A DNA stretch of 64,000 nt from Mannheimia sp. USDA-ARS-USMARC-1261 (lineage in GTDB: Bacteria; Pseudomonadota; Gammaproteobacteria; Enterobacterales; Pasteurellaceae), in assembly GCF_000521605.1 (NCBI RefSeq), contig NZ_CP006942.1:1860001-1924000 (forward strand). Direction: 5' to 3'. The notes under the pieces were generated by a model. The model was not told the DNA's origin, made no database searches, and saw only the letters and a list, made by a program, of their open reading frames with translations. Below, one piece after another: positions 9,216-18,552 of the stretch; the stretch's first letter is position 1; the number at the start of each line of letters is the position of its first letter. The position numbers and the translations under genes are program-made.

Positions 9216-10517
9216 TTAATGAGCATCAGCCCAAATAAATTTGATCATAAAGAGCAATGAAATCACTAACACAGACGGGCTGATTTCTTTCCAACGCCCA
9301 GTGAATGCTTTCATTACACAGTAGCTGATAAAACCAAAGGCAATTCCTTCGGTAATTGAGTAAGTAAATGGCATCATTGCTGTAGTAATGAATGCCGGTG
9401 TAGCTTCAGTTAAGTCGTCCCATTTTACCTCAATCAGGCTTGAAGCCATCAAAATCCCGACGAATACCAACGCACCTGCGGTTGCATAAGCAGGCACTAA
9501 ACCAGCTAATGGTGAGAAGAAAATAGTCAGTAAGAATAAAATCCCCACAACAACCGCAGTTAAACCGGTACGACCGCCAACAGAAACACCTGAACCACTT
9601 TCAATGTAAGTTGAGATCGCCGATGTTCCCATATAAGAACCAGCCATTGCTGCGGTACTATCCACTAATAGAGCCTGTTTCATTCTCGGAAAACGACCTT
9701 GCTCATCTGCAAAACCCGCTTTAGTGGTTACTGCAATCAACGTACCTGATGAGTCAAACAAGTTTACTAACATAAAGGAGAAAATAATGCCAAGTAAGGC
9801 GACATCAAAAGCTCCGGCAATATCAACCTGCCCGACAACAGCCCCTAAACTTGGCGGCATAGACATTATACCGTTGAATGTTACAGCAGGATCGAAAATT
9901 AAAGCTAAGCCTGTAACCACTACAATCGATACTAATACACCAGAGTGAACGCCCTTAGCCGCTAACACAACGATGATAAAGAAACCTAAAATCCCCATTA
10001 ATACTTTAGGATCGTGTAAGTTACCTAATGCAACTAAGGTCGCTTCATTTGGCACAACAATACCCATATTTTTAAAGCCGATTAACGCAATAAATAAGCC
10101 GATACCTGCCCCAATGCCTACTCGTAAACCAAGTGGAATCGCAGACATAAACCAGTAGCGAACTTGCAATACGGTTAATAGGAATAAGCCCACAGAGCCT
10201 AAGAAAATTGCCCCCATACCTACTTGCCAAGAATAGCCTAATTTTTGCACTACTACAAAAGCAAAAAAGGCATTCAACCCCATTGCGGGTGCAAGTGCAA
10301 TCGGTAGATTACTGAATAAGCCCATTGCAATAGTACCAAATGCAGCAATTAAACAGGTGGTTACGAATACGACTTGAGTATCCATTCCTGCTACACCTAG
10401 AATGGACGGATTAACGAAAACAATGTAAACCATTGTGAAAAAGGTAGTAATCCCCGCGATGATTTCGGTTTTAGCATTACTGCCTTTTGCTTTAAGCTGA
10501 AATAATTTTTCTAACAT
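9216..10517 (-). CDS. NCS2/AzgA-type purine (guanine/hypoxanthine/adenine) permease
   Basis: 433-residue polytopic inner-membrane purine:proton symporter. Family features are TEIIAGITTFFTMVYIVFVNP, APAMGLNAFFAFVVV (substrate-site helix), GIGLFIALIGFKNMGIV and SGTSAISTYIESGSGVSVGGRTGL, with about 12-14 hydrophobic segments throughout. ATG at 10517 starts the conserved MLEKLFQLK. The open frame extends upstream through an inverted repeat and is not coding there. The exact base specificity (E. coli GhxP/GhxQ versus AdeP/AdeQ) cannot be read from sequence alone. A PurR-like operator lies about 35 bp upstream. Confidence 0.92.
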   Translation of the reverse strand: MLEKLFQLKAKGSNAKTEIIAGITTFFTMVYIVFVNPSILGVAGMDTQVVFVTTCLIAAFGTIAMGLFSNLPIALAPAMGLNAFFAFVVVQKLGYSWQVGMGAIFLGSVGLFLLTVLQVRYWFMSAIPLGLRVGIGAGIGLFIALIGFKNMGIVVPNEATLVALGNLHDPKVLMGILGFFIIVVLAAKGVHSGVLVSIVVVTGLALIFDPAVTFNGIMSMPPSLGAVVGQVDIAGAFDVALLGIIFSFMLVNLFDSSGTLIAVTTKAGFADEQGRFPRMKQALLVDSTAAMAGSYMGTSAISTYIESGSGVSVGGRTGLTAVVVGILFLLTIFFSPLAGLVPAYATAGALVFVGILMASSLIEVKWDDLTEATPAFITTAMMPFTYSITEGIAFGFISYCVMKAFTGRWKEISPSVLVISLLFMIKFIWADAH

Positions 10518-10551
10518 AAGACCTTCGTAACTTAATAAATTGTGAAAATGA

Positions 10552-10583
10552 CAACGCCCAAGCAATCGGTTGCTCGGGCGTTG
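10552..10583. promoter_or_regulatory. PurR-like operator within a 32-bp palindrome
   Basis: The central 16 bases AAGCAATCGGTTGCTC (10560-10575) match the E. coli PurR consensus ANGCAANCGNTTNCNT at every specified position except the last. The site is flanked by ACGCCC / GGGCGT, extending it to a near-perfect inverted repeat (CAACGCCC ... GGGCGTTG). It lies 35-66 bp upstream of the permease start. The extended stem could also form in RNA if transcription begins upstream of it. Confidence 0.75.
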
Positions 10584-10620
10584 ATGATTTTTATCACGGA
10601 ATGAACCGTTTGGCAAGTAT

Positions 10621-11607
10621 TTAATATTCTAAAACTAATTTTAATAGTTCAACCGATAACAATGCCAAGCTAAAACGTTGCTCATCAGCCACAGACCAGA
10701 ACTGAATTTCTTGTTCTGATTTTGCTAATAACTGGCTGATTTCTAATGCATTTCGCTCTTCGTTTTCCCCATTTTTTACCGCAGTAATCACTGAATTTTC
10801 ATTAAAATTAATCCAACTTGTTGCTTTCCATTCCGTACTTAAATTTTCAGCATCTAGCGGATACTCAGATTGTACCGAAACCATTTGCGACACACCATAA
10901 AATACCGGCACTTGAATAGTGTGGAAAGTAATACACGCGGTCAAATTTGGTAAAACTTTTGCAAGTTGCAGTTCAAAGGCTTTAGAGAAAGGCAATTTTT
11001 TCTCCTCACCTTGCACATTAGCAGGCACAACATCAAACGCAATACGCTCTGCATTTTCATAAAACGGAATGCCATTTAATAAACGTGCAGTTTGCCCGGC
11101 TAATTCTTTAACTTTCTCATCGCCAAAATAAGCTGAAGGTAAAAGTGAAGTTACAAATACTTGATTTAAAGGCTGAGCCAATAATGGCTTTAATGCCAAT
11201 GCAAGTTGTGAAACTTGTGGATTGGCTAGAGCTACAATATTTCGCTCACGCACATTTGCCACATTTTCATCATTTACACTTGGCACAATTACAGGTACAT
11301 CGCTAATCAATGCGGTAATGCCATATAAATCTAAAATCACACAGCCCGCTTTCACCGCTTCAGCCAACACTTCTGCTTGAGCCATTTTGCCTGCAAATAA
11401 AACGTGAGTAAATTCAGCCCAATTCACTTCATCTAACGCATATTGTGCAACGGCTTTTGCTCCTAAGCGTAAGTTTTGCTCTTCTCCGAAAGGCTCTAAT
11501 TCTACCGCTGAAATTTTCTCAATGCCTAAATCTTGGGTTTCTAGTACTTCAAGTAGTTTTTCTGCAAGCGTAAAATCGCTCGCAATAGCTAAATGGATAA
11601 TTGACAC
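10621..11607 (-). CDS. usg: Usg-type paralogue of aspartate-semialdehyde dehydrogenase
   Basis: 328-residue protein with the ASADH fold: N-terminal Rossmann half MSIIHLAIASDFTLAEKLLEVL, then VILDLYGITALISDVPVIVPSVN, with the family's AFDVVPANVQ-type dimerisation region. The ASADH active-site segment (N-P-N-C-S/T) is replaced here by ALANPQVSQLA, so the catalytic cysteine is missing. That is characteristic of Usg proteins, which are thought to be non-catalytic paralogues of unknown role. It is not next to asd, truA or pdxB here. It ends 103 bp from the permease start region on the same strand. Confidence 0.8.
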   Translation of the reverse strand: MSIIHLAIASDFTLAEKLLEVLETQDLGIEKISAVELEPFGEEQNLRLGAKAVAQYALDEVNWAEFTHVLFAGKMAQAEVLAEAVKAGCVILDLYGITALISDVPVIVPSVNDENVANVRERNIVALANPQVSQLALALKPLLAQPLNQVFVTSLLPSAYFGDEKVKELAGQTARLLNGIPFYENAERIAFDVVPANVQGEEKKLPFSKAFELQLAKVLPNLTACITFHTIQVPVFYGVSQMVSVQSEYPLDAENLSTEWKATSWINFNENSVITAVKNGENEERNALEISQLLAKSEQEIQFWSVADEQRFSLALLSVELLKLVLEY

Positions 11608-11861
11608 ATTTTCTCCTTTTCATCATTTTCGTTTCAGAATTATAGTGCAATTTACCTTTCTTCGCTATTCTGAATAGTAACGACAGGTTTATACCCACAA
11701 CGAGTTAATTGCAACTTTTTAGCAAAAAAACACCGCTTGTTTTCCGACTGATTTACTTTTCAAATGTTTGGATTTTTGATATAGTTCACACTTTGGAAAG
11801 TAGCTTCTCATTCTCATTAAAATGGAAAGTGAATGGAAGTCAAAAAGCCCGATATAAAGAA

Positions 11862-12137
11862 ATGGCAAAACAAGATTCAGATTGTATCACATTAGATCTG
11901 TTTGCGACTGTACCAAAAGTTGGGCGTCCTCGCACTAATCCTCTTGATAGAGAACAACAAATTCGAATCAATAAACGTAATCAGCTAAAGCGAGATAAAT
12001 CGTCGGGTTTAAAGCGGGTTGAACTTAAATTGCATTCTGATTTAGTCAAACTTTTAGAGGAACAGGCAGCCGAACAAGGTATTTCACGCGGGCAGTTGAT
12101 TGAAATAATTCTAAATAATTATATCAAAAATAGGTAG
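11862..12137 (+). CDS. ybfE: LexA-regulated protein YbfE-like
   Basis: 91-residue cytoplasmic protein. It starts MAKQDSDCITLDLFATVPK and continues VGRPRTNPLDREQQIRINKR and GLKRVELKLHSDLVKLLEEQ, which align with E. coli YbfE. The C-terminal half resembles a ribbon-helix-helix/CopG-type DNA-binding fold. The frame is open 51 codons further upstream, but homology starts at 11862. In E. coli ybfE precedes fldA and fur, exactly as here. I saw no CTGT-N8-ACAG SOS box upstream, so LexA control is not supported by this sequence. Confidence 0.85.
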   Translation: MAKQDSDCITLDLFATVPKVGRPRTNPLDREQQIRINKRNQLKRDKSSGLKRVELKLHSDLVKLLEEQAAEQGISRGQLIEIILNNYIKNR

Positions 12138-12142
12138 TAGCA

Positions 12143-12667
12143 ATGGCAGTTGTAGGTTTATTTTACGGTAGTGATACCGGCAATACAGAAAATATTTCTA
12201 AAATGATTCAGAAAAATTTAGGTGCTGAATTAATTGATATTCGTGATATTGCTAAAAGTACGAAAGAAGATATTGAAGCATATGATTTTCTAATGTTTGG
12301 TATTCCGACTTGGTATTACGGAGAATCTCAAGCAGATTGGGATGATTTTATGCCAACGTTAAAAGAGATTGATTTTAACGGTAAAGTGGTAGCAATTTTT
12401 GGTTGTGGAGATCAAGAAGATTACGCAGAATATTTCTGTGATGCAATGGGTACAGTGCGTGATATTATTGAGCCAAACGGTGCGGTTATTGTTGGGCATT
12501 GGTCAACTGAAGGTTATAACTTTGAGGTTTCACAAGCTTTAGTTGATGATGCAACTTTTGTCGGTCTTTGCATTGATGAAGATAGACAACCGGAATTAAC
12601 CACTGAGCGTGTTAATAAATGGTGTGCACAGTTAAAAGAAGAAATGTGTTTAGACCAACTTGCATAA
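12143..12667 (+). CDS. fldA: Flavodoxin FldA
   Basis: 174-residue long-chain flavodoxin, an FMN electron carrier for reductive enzymes (for example IspG, encoded at 22998 in this window). The FMN phosphate loop is GSDTGNTENIS (residues 9-19). FMN-stacking aromatics are in PTWYYGESQADWDDF and GCGDQEDYAEYFCDA, the latter within the long-chain insertion. It begins 6 bp after ybfE and is 31 bp from fur, forming the conserved ybfE-fldA-fur operon. Confidence 0.97.
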   Translation: MAVVGLFYGSDTGNTENISKMIQKNLGAELIDIRDIAKSTKEDIEAYDFLMFGIPTWYYGESQADWDDFMPTLKEIDFNGKVVAIFGCGDQEDYAEYFCDAMGTVRDIIEPNGAVIVGHWSTEGYNFEVSQALVDDATFVGLCIDEDRQPELTTERVNKWCAQLKEEMCLDQLA

Positions 12668-12698
12668 GGTTTTGAGTAAAGATAATTAGGTGGCAGAT

Positions 12699-13139
12699 AT
12701 GTCTGAAGCAAATATTAAACGTTTAAAAGAGGTAGGCTTAAAAGTTACCGAGCCTCGTTTAACCATTCTTGCATTAATGCAAGACATTCGTGATGAAATG
12801 CAACATTTTGCAGCGGAAGATATTTATAAGATTCTGTTAGAAAAAGGTTCAGATATTGGTTTGGCAACTGTTTACCGTGTATTAAACCAATTTGAAGAAG
12901 CGGGCATTTTAACTCGTCATAATTTCGATGCAAACAAAGCGGTATTTGAATTAAATATGAACCACGAACACGATCACATCATCTGTATGGATTGCGGTAA
13001 AGTATTTGAATTTAAAGATCCGGATATGGAACGCCGCCAACGTGAAATCAGTGAAAAGCACGGAATGGAACTAACCAACCACAGTTTATATCTCTACGGT
13101 AAATGTAGCAATTTAACCAATTGTGATGAGAAAAAATAA
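12699..13139 (+). CDS. fur: Ferric uptake regulator Fur
   Basis: 146-residue iron-responsive repressor. The N-terminal winged helix (MSEANIKRLKEVGLKVTEPR) includes GLATVYRVLNQFEEAGI as recognition helix region. The dimerisation domain has the metal ligands HEHDHIICMDCGK, and a C-terminal CSNLTNC adds a second cysteine pair. ATG at 12699 was preferred over the GTG at 12690 because AGGTGG (12687-12692) then sits 6 nt upstream. It is the last gene of the ybfE-fldA-fur operon and is followed by a hairpin terminator. Confidence 0.97.
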   Translation: MSEANIKRLKEVGLKVTEPRLTILALMQDIRDEMQHFAAEDIYKILLEKGSDIGLATVYRVLNQFEEAGILTRHNFDANKAVFELNMNHEHDHIICMDCGKVFEFKDPDMERRQREISEKHGMELTNHSLYLYGKCSNLTNCDEKK

Positions 13140-13166
13140 GATCGCTTATTTAACTTAATTATCTAT

Positions 13167-13197
13167 TACCGAAGCCCCTTTTTAAGGGTCTTCGGTA
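13167..13197 (+). terminator. Terminator after fur
   Basis: TACCGAAG ... CTTCGGTA with an inner CCCCTT/AAGGG pairing. A short T-rich stretch follows. Confidence 0.75.
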
Positions 13198-13231
13198 TTG
13201 TTCTATATAGGTTTCGCTAATTATTAATATT

Positions 13232-15895
13232 ATGATGGAAGAACAGACACAACCTGTAATGGATGCCCAAATCAGGCAACCTCGCAAAATATCGCCTTTT
13301 TGGCTCTTGCCAATTGTCGCTTTTATTATTGGGGCTTTACTTTTTTTCCAGATCTTAAAAGAACAGGGCGAAACAATCTCGATCCGATTTGCTAAAGGCG
13401 ATGGAATTGTTGCAGGAAAAACCATTGTCCGTTATCAAGGTTTAGAAATCGGGCGAGTAAAACGTGTTTATTTTGTTGATAATTTAAGAGAAGTTGAAGT
13501 TTTAGCCGAGATCAATGCTGAGGCGAGAAGCCTATTACGCCAAGATACTAAATTTTGGCTGGTTCAACCCTCTGCTTCATTAGCAGGGGTTTCCGGGTTA
13601 GATGCGATTGTTTCGGGTAACTATATTACTCTCTTACCCGGCGAGGGCGAGTCTGCCGATGAATTCATTGCTGAAGAAGATCCCCCGGCTGTTACCGTAA
13701 GTGATGGCGATTTACTTGTCCGTCTCGTTTCTGATGATATCGGCTCAATTAATGTAGGAGCAAGCGTTTATTTCCGTAAAGTGCCTGTGGGAAACATTGC
13801 CGACTACCGTTTTACCAAAGATCAGAAGAAAATAGAAATCGACGTTATCATTCAGAAAAAGTACGCTCATTTGGTGAAAAAAGAGAGCCGTTTCTGGAAT
13901 ATTAGTGGTATTAGTGCCGATCTTAATTTACAAGGCATAAGAGTTAATATGGAAAGTCTTGCCTCTGTAGTGCAAGGAGCGGTTGCCTTCGATTCGCCTG
14001 ATAATATGGAAGCTGCCGAACAAGGGCAAAAATTTGAACTATATCCGGATTTAAAATCGGCAAAACGCGGTATTGAAATCAAGGTTAAAGTACCACTTTC
14101 GCCTAATTTAAGAGTGAATGAAACCTCTGTTTTTTATCAACGTACACAAATCGGTACACTTTCTCAGCTCAAATTACCTGAAGTAACCGATAACGGCTTA
14201 CCACAGCAAAACTTGGAGCAAGATAAATTAATTGAGGGCATTTTATTAATCGATCCAAGTTACGAAAATTTACTGCGTTCACAAACGAAAATATTGCTGA
14301 AAGAGCCCAAATTTGCATTAAATGCGGAGCAATTAACTAAAATTGGCGAGCTTCTGCGTGGCATTTATTTTGATGTTCAACCCGGAGAAGGAGAGCCTCA
14401 ATCTGAGTTTATCGTACAAAATGAAGCCGATTACTTATTAAGTTTACCAAATTTACTGAGTTTCAGCCTAACTGCACCGCAAGCCTATGGGGTTGATGTA
14501 AATCAAGGTATTTACTATAGCGATGTGCAAATTGGCGAAATTGTTAAACGTTCATTAGATTTAGAGAATATTCGCTTTGATGCGATTATCTATCCGCCTT
14601 ATCGTAATTTAATTGGCAGTAACAGTAAGTTTGTTGCCATTTCCAATCTGGATATGTCAGTCGGTTTAGATGGCTTACGTATACACGCAGGCTCGACCTC
14701 TGATTGGTTAAAGGGAGGGATTCGCTTAATTAATGGTAAGAGTGAAGGTAATCCTAAAAAGCAGTATCCGTTATATAAAGATATAGAAAGTGCGGAATCT
14801 GGTATTTCAACTTTAAGCAAAAACGCAACTGTTACACTTTCCGCCGAATCATTATCAGGTATTAGTGAAGGTTCAATTGTACTCTATCGAGATTTTCAAG
14901 TCGGCGAAGTTTTAAAAGTAACTCCTAAGCAAAATCGCTTTGATGTTGAACTCTTTATTCAGCCTAATTATCGCCATTTATTAACAGAAACGAGCCGTTT
15001 CTGGATTGAACCTGCAACCAATGTTGATGTGTCATTAAAAGGTGTAAACATCACTACTGCACCTTTAATGCGAACATTAAAAGGAGCGATTAGCTTTGAT
15101 AATGGCGGTTCAAAAGGCAATAAAACCCTTTACGCAACAAAAGAGAAAGCAACTTCAGGTAATACTTACATTACTCTCATTGCGAAAGATGGTAGCAAAC
15201 TCAGTGAGGGTATGGATATCAAGTATATGGGCTTAACAGTGGGTCGAATTGAAAAACTGGAATTGCAAAATGCAAAAAAACAGATAAAAGCGACCGCTTA
15301 CATTCAAGGCAAATATTATCCGTCTATTGCTAAAGCAGGTGCAAAATTTAGTGTGGTTTCGCCTGAAATTAGTACGGCTGGCTTTAAAAATTTAGATGCT
15401 GCATTGCAAAACTATATTACCGTTGATGCAGGTTCTGGCAAAGCTCAAAACTATTTTGAGCTATCACAAACCGATACAGTAAAAACAACCTACGCAAGCG
15501 GCTTCCCAATTATTGTGGAAACCACAAATGCCAATGGTATTCAGCCGGAAGCACCTGTACTTTATCGTGGAATGCAAGTCGGTATTGTGAGCCACTTAAG
15601 CTTAAGTGAACTCAACGACAGAGTGTTAATTCACCTTAAAATTAACAACAAATACAAACACTTAGTCAGAACTAATACCCAATTCTGGCAAGCTTCGGGC
15701 TATACAATGGATATCAGCTTACAAGGTGTGAGTATGAATTCCGGTACGATGTCGCAATTATTAAACGGCGGTATTGAATTCTCTACCCCTTACACTAAAG
15801 TGGTGAAGCCACAAGCCCAAGCCAATAGAAGATTTTTCTTACAACGCAAACTTCCTGAAGACGCCCCAGCGTGGGAACAAGGAATTGCAGAATAA
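13232..15895 (+). CDS. letB: LetB/YebT intermembrane lipid transport protein (seven MCE domains)
   Basis: 887 residues, against 877 for E. coli LetB. It has one N-terminal inner-membrane helix ([20 protein letters not shown], about residues 20-39), then seven MCE/MlaD repeats at roughly residues 46-140, 160-257, 280-395, 409-500, 530-625, 640-733 and 755-853. Each has a GxxVRYQG- or VxYRxxxVG-type strand pair. In E. coli seven stacked hexameric rings form a periplasmic tunnel carrying phospholipid between the membranes. The start ATG pair at 13232/13235 lacks a clear Shine-Dalgarno site. The partner gene letA (yebS) is not adjacent; fur with its terminator stands upstream. Confidence 0.93.
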   Translation: MMEEQTQPVMDAQIRQPRKISPFWLLPIVAFIIGALLFFQILKEQGETISIRFAKGDGIVAGKTIVRYQGLEIGRVKRVYFVDNLREVEVLAEINAEARSLLRQDTKFWLVQPSASLAGVSGLDAIVSGNYITLLPGEGESADEFIAEEDPPAVTVSDGDLLVRLVSDDIGSINVGASVYFRKVPVGNIADYRFTKDQKKIEIDVIIQKKYAHLVKKESRFWNISGISADLNLQGIRVNMESLASVVQGAVAFDSPDNMEAAEQGQKFELYPDLKSAKRGIEIKVKVPLSPNLRVNETSVFYQRTQIGTLSQLKLPEVTDNGLPQQNLEQDKLIEGILLIDPSYENLLRSQTKILLKEPKFALNAEQLTKIGELLRGIYFDVQPGEGEPQSEFIVQNEADYLLSLPNLLSFSLTAPQAYGVDVNQGIYYSDVQIGEIVKRSLDLENIRFDAIIYPPYRNLIGSNSKFVAISNLDMSVGLDGLRIHAGSTSDWLKGGIRLINGKSEGNPKKQYPLYKDIESAESGISTLSKNATVTLSAESLSGISEGSIVLYRDFQVGEVLKVTPKQNRFDVELFIQPNYRHLLTETSRFWIEPATNVDVSLKGVNITTAPLMRTLKGAISFDNGGSKGNKTLYATKEKATSGNTYITLIAKDGSKLSEGMDIKYMGLTVGRIEKLELQNAKKQIKATAYIQGKYYPSIAKAGAKFSVVSPEISTAGFKNLDAALQNYITVDAGSGKAQNYFELSQTDTVKTTYASGFPIIVETTNANGIQPEAPVLYRGMQVGIVSHLSLSELNDRVLIHLKINNKYKHLVRTNTQFWQASGYTMDISLQGVSMNSGTMSQLLNGGIEFSTPYTKVVKPQAQANRRFFLQRKLPEDAPAWEQGIAE

Positions 15896-15912
15896 TATTA
15901 TGGAGTGAAAAA

Positions 15913-16422
15913 ATGCCTTTATTAGATAGTTTTAAAGTTGATCATACTAAAATGAATGCCCCTGCGGTGCGTGTTGCTAAAACAATGACAACACCAAAAG
16001 GCGATACTATTACCGTGTTTGATTTACGTTTTTGCCGCCCGAATATTGATATTCTTCCTGTGCGTGGTATTCACACAATGGAGCATCTGTTTGCTGGCTT
16101 TATGCGTGATCACTTAAATAGCGAAAACGTGGAAATTATTGATATTTCACCAATGGGTTGCCGCACTGGCTTTTATATGTCGCTAATCGGCTCACCTTCT
16201 GCACAAGAAGTTGCAGATGCTTGGACGGCTTCTATGGAAGATGCGTTAAACAAAATTCCAGATGTTTCCGCAATTCCGGAACTGAATGAATACCAATGTG
16301 GCTCTTATAAAGAGCATTCATTAGAAGAAGCTCACAAAATTGCTCGTGATGTTTTAACTGTAGGAATTGGTATTAACCGTAATGAAGATTTAGCATTAGA
16401 TGACAAATTGTTAAATCCGTAA
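15913..16422 (+). CDS. luxS: S-ribosylhomocysteine lyase LuxS
   Basis: 169-residue metalloenzyme that cleaves S-ribosylhomocysteine to homocysteine and DPD, the precursor of autoinducer-2, in the activated methyl cycle. The metal site is HTMEH (HxxEH) plus the cysteine in CGSYKEHSL. The catalytic cysteine sits in [12 protein letters not shown] at 15913 with TGGAGTG upstream matches the family start [14 protein letters not shown]. The gene begins 17 bp after letB, so it may be read from the same transcript as well as its own promoter. A palindromic repeat with a T-run follows. Confidence 0.98.
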   Translation: MPLLDSFKVDHTKMNAPAVRVAKTMTTPKGDTITVFDLRFCRPNIDILPVRGIHTMEHLFAGFMRDHLNSENVEIIDISPMGCRTGFYMSLIGSPSAQEVADAWTASMEDALNKIPDVSAIPELNEYQCGSYKEHSLEEAHKIARDVLTVGIGINRNEDLALDDKLLNP

Positions 16423-16437
16423 TCTTTATTAAAATCT

Positions 16438-16471
16438 TACTGGGGCAAATTGCTATTTGTCCCTACTTTTT
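16438..16471 (+). repeat. GGGGCAAATT-type palindromic repeat, also terminator after luxS
   Basis: TACTGGGGCAAATTG faces CTATTTGTCCCTACTT. It is an imperfect copy of the palindrome seen at 28257-28284. Its T-run to 16471 makes it a plausible luxS terminator. Confidence 0.7.
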
Positions 16472-16493
16472 TATACTCGGAAATCATTAGTTT

Positions 16494-18341
16494 ATGTTTG
16501 AAAAACTCTTTAGATGGTTTGAGGCAAGGGTGGAAACCTACCCAAATGAAATGCCGAAAACGCCAAAATCAGGTTTAATTCCTTTTATTTTTGATGCTAC
16601 AAAAGGAATGCGAATTTATATTCTAATTCTGACAATCTTTGTAGCAGCAGTCGGCGTTATTGAAGCCATTCTGTTTCAATTTATGGGCGATTTAGTCGAT
16701 TGGATCAACAAATACACACCTGCTGAACTCTGGGCTGAAAAAGGTTGGACAATTATAGGAATGTTTTTTATTGCGATACTCGCCGTTGTATTCGTTTATC
16801 TCGCCAGCAGCATACGCTTCCAATCTTTACAAGGCGTTTTCCCAATGCGTTTGCGTTGGAACTTCCACCGCTTAATGCTAGGGCAAAGTCTAGGCTTTTA
16901 CCAAGATGAATTTGCAGGGCGAGTATCCGCAAAAGTAATGCAAACTGCCCTCTCCGTGCGTGATGTGATTATGACTTGTGCGGATATGTTGGTTTATGTA
17001 TTAGTGTATTTTACCACCTCAAGTGTGATTTTATTGCAACTGGATAGCTGGTTATTTGTCCCCTTTATCTTATGGGTAATTTCACTTGCTGCCACTATTA
17101 TCTATTTCGTGCCTAAACTGGCTCAAGCAGCCCAAGAACAATCTGATGCTCGAAGCCTTATGACCGGTCGAATTACAGATGCTTACTCAAACATTGCAAC
17201 TGTCAAGTTATTCTCTCACGGTAATCGTGAATCTGCTTATGCGAAAGAATCAATGGAAGAATTTATGGTTACAGTACATAAACAGATGCGTTTAGTTACC
17301 GTGATAGAAACCGTAACCAACCTAACTTCTATGGCATTAATTATCTCCACAGCAGGTATCGGTTTATGGCTTTGGGGGTCAAGCATAGTAACTGCTGGGG
17401 CTATTGCCACCTCAACCGCGTTAGCATTAAGAATCAAAGGATTATCGCAATGGATTATGTGGGAGTTTGCCCGTCTATTTGAAAATTTAGGTACCGTACA
17501 AGACGGTATGATTACTCTTTCCAAACCGCACAATGTGGTAGATAAAGAGAATGCTCAACCGTTAAATGTAACCAAAGGCGAAATTAAATTTGAGAACGTA
17601 GATTTTGCCTACGATGTCAAAAAACCATTACTGAAAGATTTTGATTTAACCATCAAACCGGGTGAAAAAGTGGGCTTAGTAGGTCGTAGTGGTGCAGGTA
17701 AATCAACGCTTACCAACTTACTATTACGTTTTTACGATATTCAAGACGGCTCAATTACGATTGATGGTCAGAATATTCGAGACATTACACAAGAAAGCCT
17801 CCGCTCACAAATTGGCTTAGTAACGCAAGATACCTCACTACTCCACCGTTCTGTGCGTGAAAACCTAATGTATGGTCGCCCAACTGCCACAGAGGAGGAG
17901 ATGATAAAAGCCGTTGAGCAAGCCGCTGCAAGTGAATTTATTCCAAACTTGCAAGATGCCAAAGGTAGAACAGGTTTTGATGCACACGTTGGCGAACGTG
18001 GTGTAAAACTTTCAGGCGGACAACGCCAACGTATTGCAATTGCCCGTGTGATGTTAAAAGATGCCCCAATTCTGTTATTAGATGAAGCAACCAGTGCCTT
18101 AGATTCTGAAGTGGAAGTGGCAATTCAAGAAAACCTCACCAAACTGATGGAAGGCAAAACGGTAGTGGCGATTGCTCACCGCCTCTCTACCATTATGGCA
18201 ATGGATAGATTAATTGTGCTAGATAAAGGCGAAATTGTTGAACAAGGCACACACGAAGAATTACTCGCTCAAAATGGCGTTTACGCAAGACTTTGGGCTC
18301 ATCAAAGTGGGGGATTCTTACCGGAACATACCGATATCTAA
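16494..18341 (+). CDS. ABC transporter, fused permease/ATPase exporter (MsbA/MDR type)
   Basis: 615-residue half-transporter. The N-terminal ABC exporter transmembrane domain (about residues 40-340) has six hydrophobic segments, for example IYILILTIFVAAVGVIEAIL and VLVYFTTSSVILLQL. The C-terminal nucleotide-binding domain has Walker A GRSGAGKST, Q-loop VTQDTSLLH, signature LSGGQRQRIAIARVML, Walker B ILLLDEATSALDSE and switch AHRLSTI. Likely works as a homodimer. The substrate is not evident, and it is not paired with a second half-transporter gene, which argues against CydDC. It has its own leader after the luxS terminator and is followed by an inverted uptake-signal pair. Confidence 0.9.
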   Translation: MFEKLFRWFEARVETYPNEMPKTPKSGLIPFIFDATKGMRIYILILTIFVAAVGVIEAILFQFMGDLVDWINKYTPAELWAEKGWTIIGMFFIAILAVVFVYLASSIRFQSLQGVFPMRLRWNFHRLMLGQSLGFYQDEFAGRVSAKVMQTALSVRDVIMTCADMLVYVLVYFTTSSVILLQLDSWLFVPFILWVISLAATIIYFVPKLAQAAQEQSDARSLMTGRITDAYSNIATVKLFSHGNRESAYAKESMEEFMVTVHKQMRLVTVIETVTNLTSMALIISTAGIGLWLWGSSIVTAGAIATSTALALRIKGLSQWIMWEFARLFENLGTVQDGMITLSKPHNVVDKENAQPLNVTKGEIKFENVDFAYDVKKPLLKDFDLTIKPGEKVGLVGRSGAGKSTLTNLLLRFYDIQDGSITIDGQNIRDITQESLRSQIGLVTQDTSLLHRSVRENLMYGRPTATEEEMIKAVEQAAASEFIPNLQDAKGRTGFDAHVGERGVKLSGGQRQRIAIARVMLKDAPILLLDEATSALDSEVEVAIQENLTKLMEGKTVVAIAHRLSTIMAMDRLIVLDKGEIVEQGTHEELLAQNGVYARLWAHQSGGFLPEHTDI

Positions 18342-18369
18342 ACGTAGATCTCACCTTATCTTTTAAGAT

Positions 18370-18425
18370 CAAGCGGTCATTTTTAGTGAAAAATTTGCAA
18401 ATTTTCAGCAAAAAATGACCGCTTG
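18370..18425. terminator. Inverted USS pair after the ABC exporter gene
   Basis: CAAGCGGTCATTTTT (18370-18384) is mirrored by AAAAATGACCGCTTG (18411-18425). It forms a 15-bp stem between the exporter and dnaA. Confidence 0.7.
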
Positions 18426-18552
18426 TTCACCAATTAAAATGTCCTTGAAATTCATACCGAACCTATCAAAATTTTGACAAAAATTTTCAAGATTTCTCCC
18501 CTTTTTTCAGGTATCATTACTACCTTTATTAACAATAATTTTGGAGCAAATT

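Noticed and set aside
10518-10616. Purine riboswitch upstream of the permease
   Set aside because: The sequence lacks the purine aptamer's conserved three-way junction bases; the symmetry is a DNA palindrome with a PurR consensus centre instead.
11700-11861. LexA (SOS) box ahead of ybfE
   Set aside because: No CTGT-N8-ACAG sequence is present in the region, so LexA control cannot be claimed although the E. coli homologue is LexA-regulated.
18342-18552. Possible oriC upstream of dnaA
   Set aside because: I found no cluster of TTATNCACA boxes or GATC-rich repeats in these 211 bp, only the inverted uptake-signal pair and AT-rich sequence.
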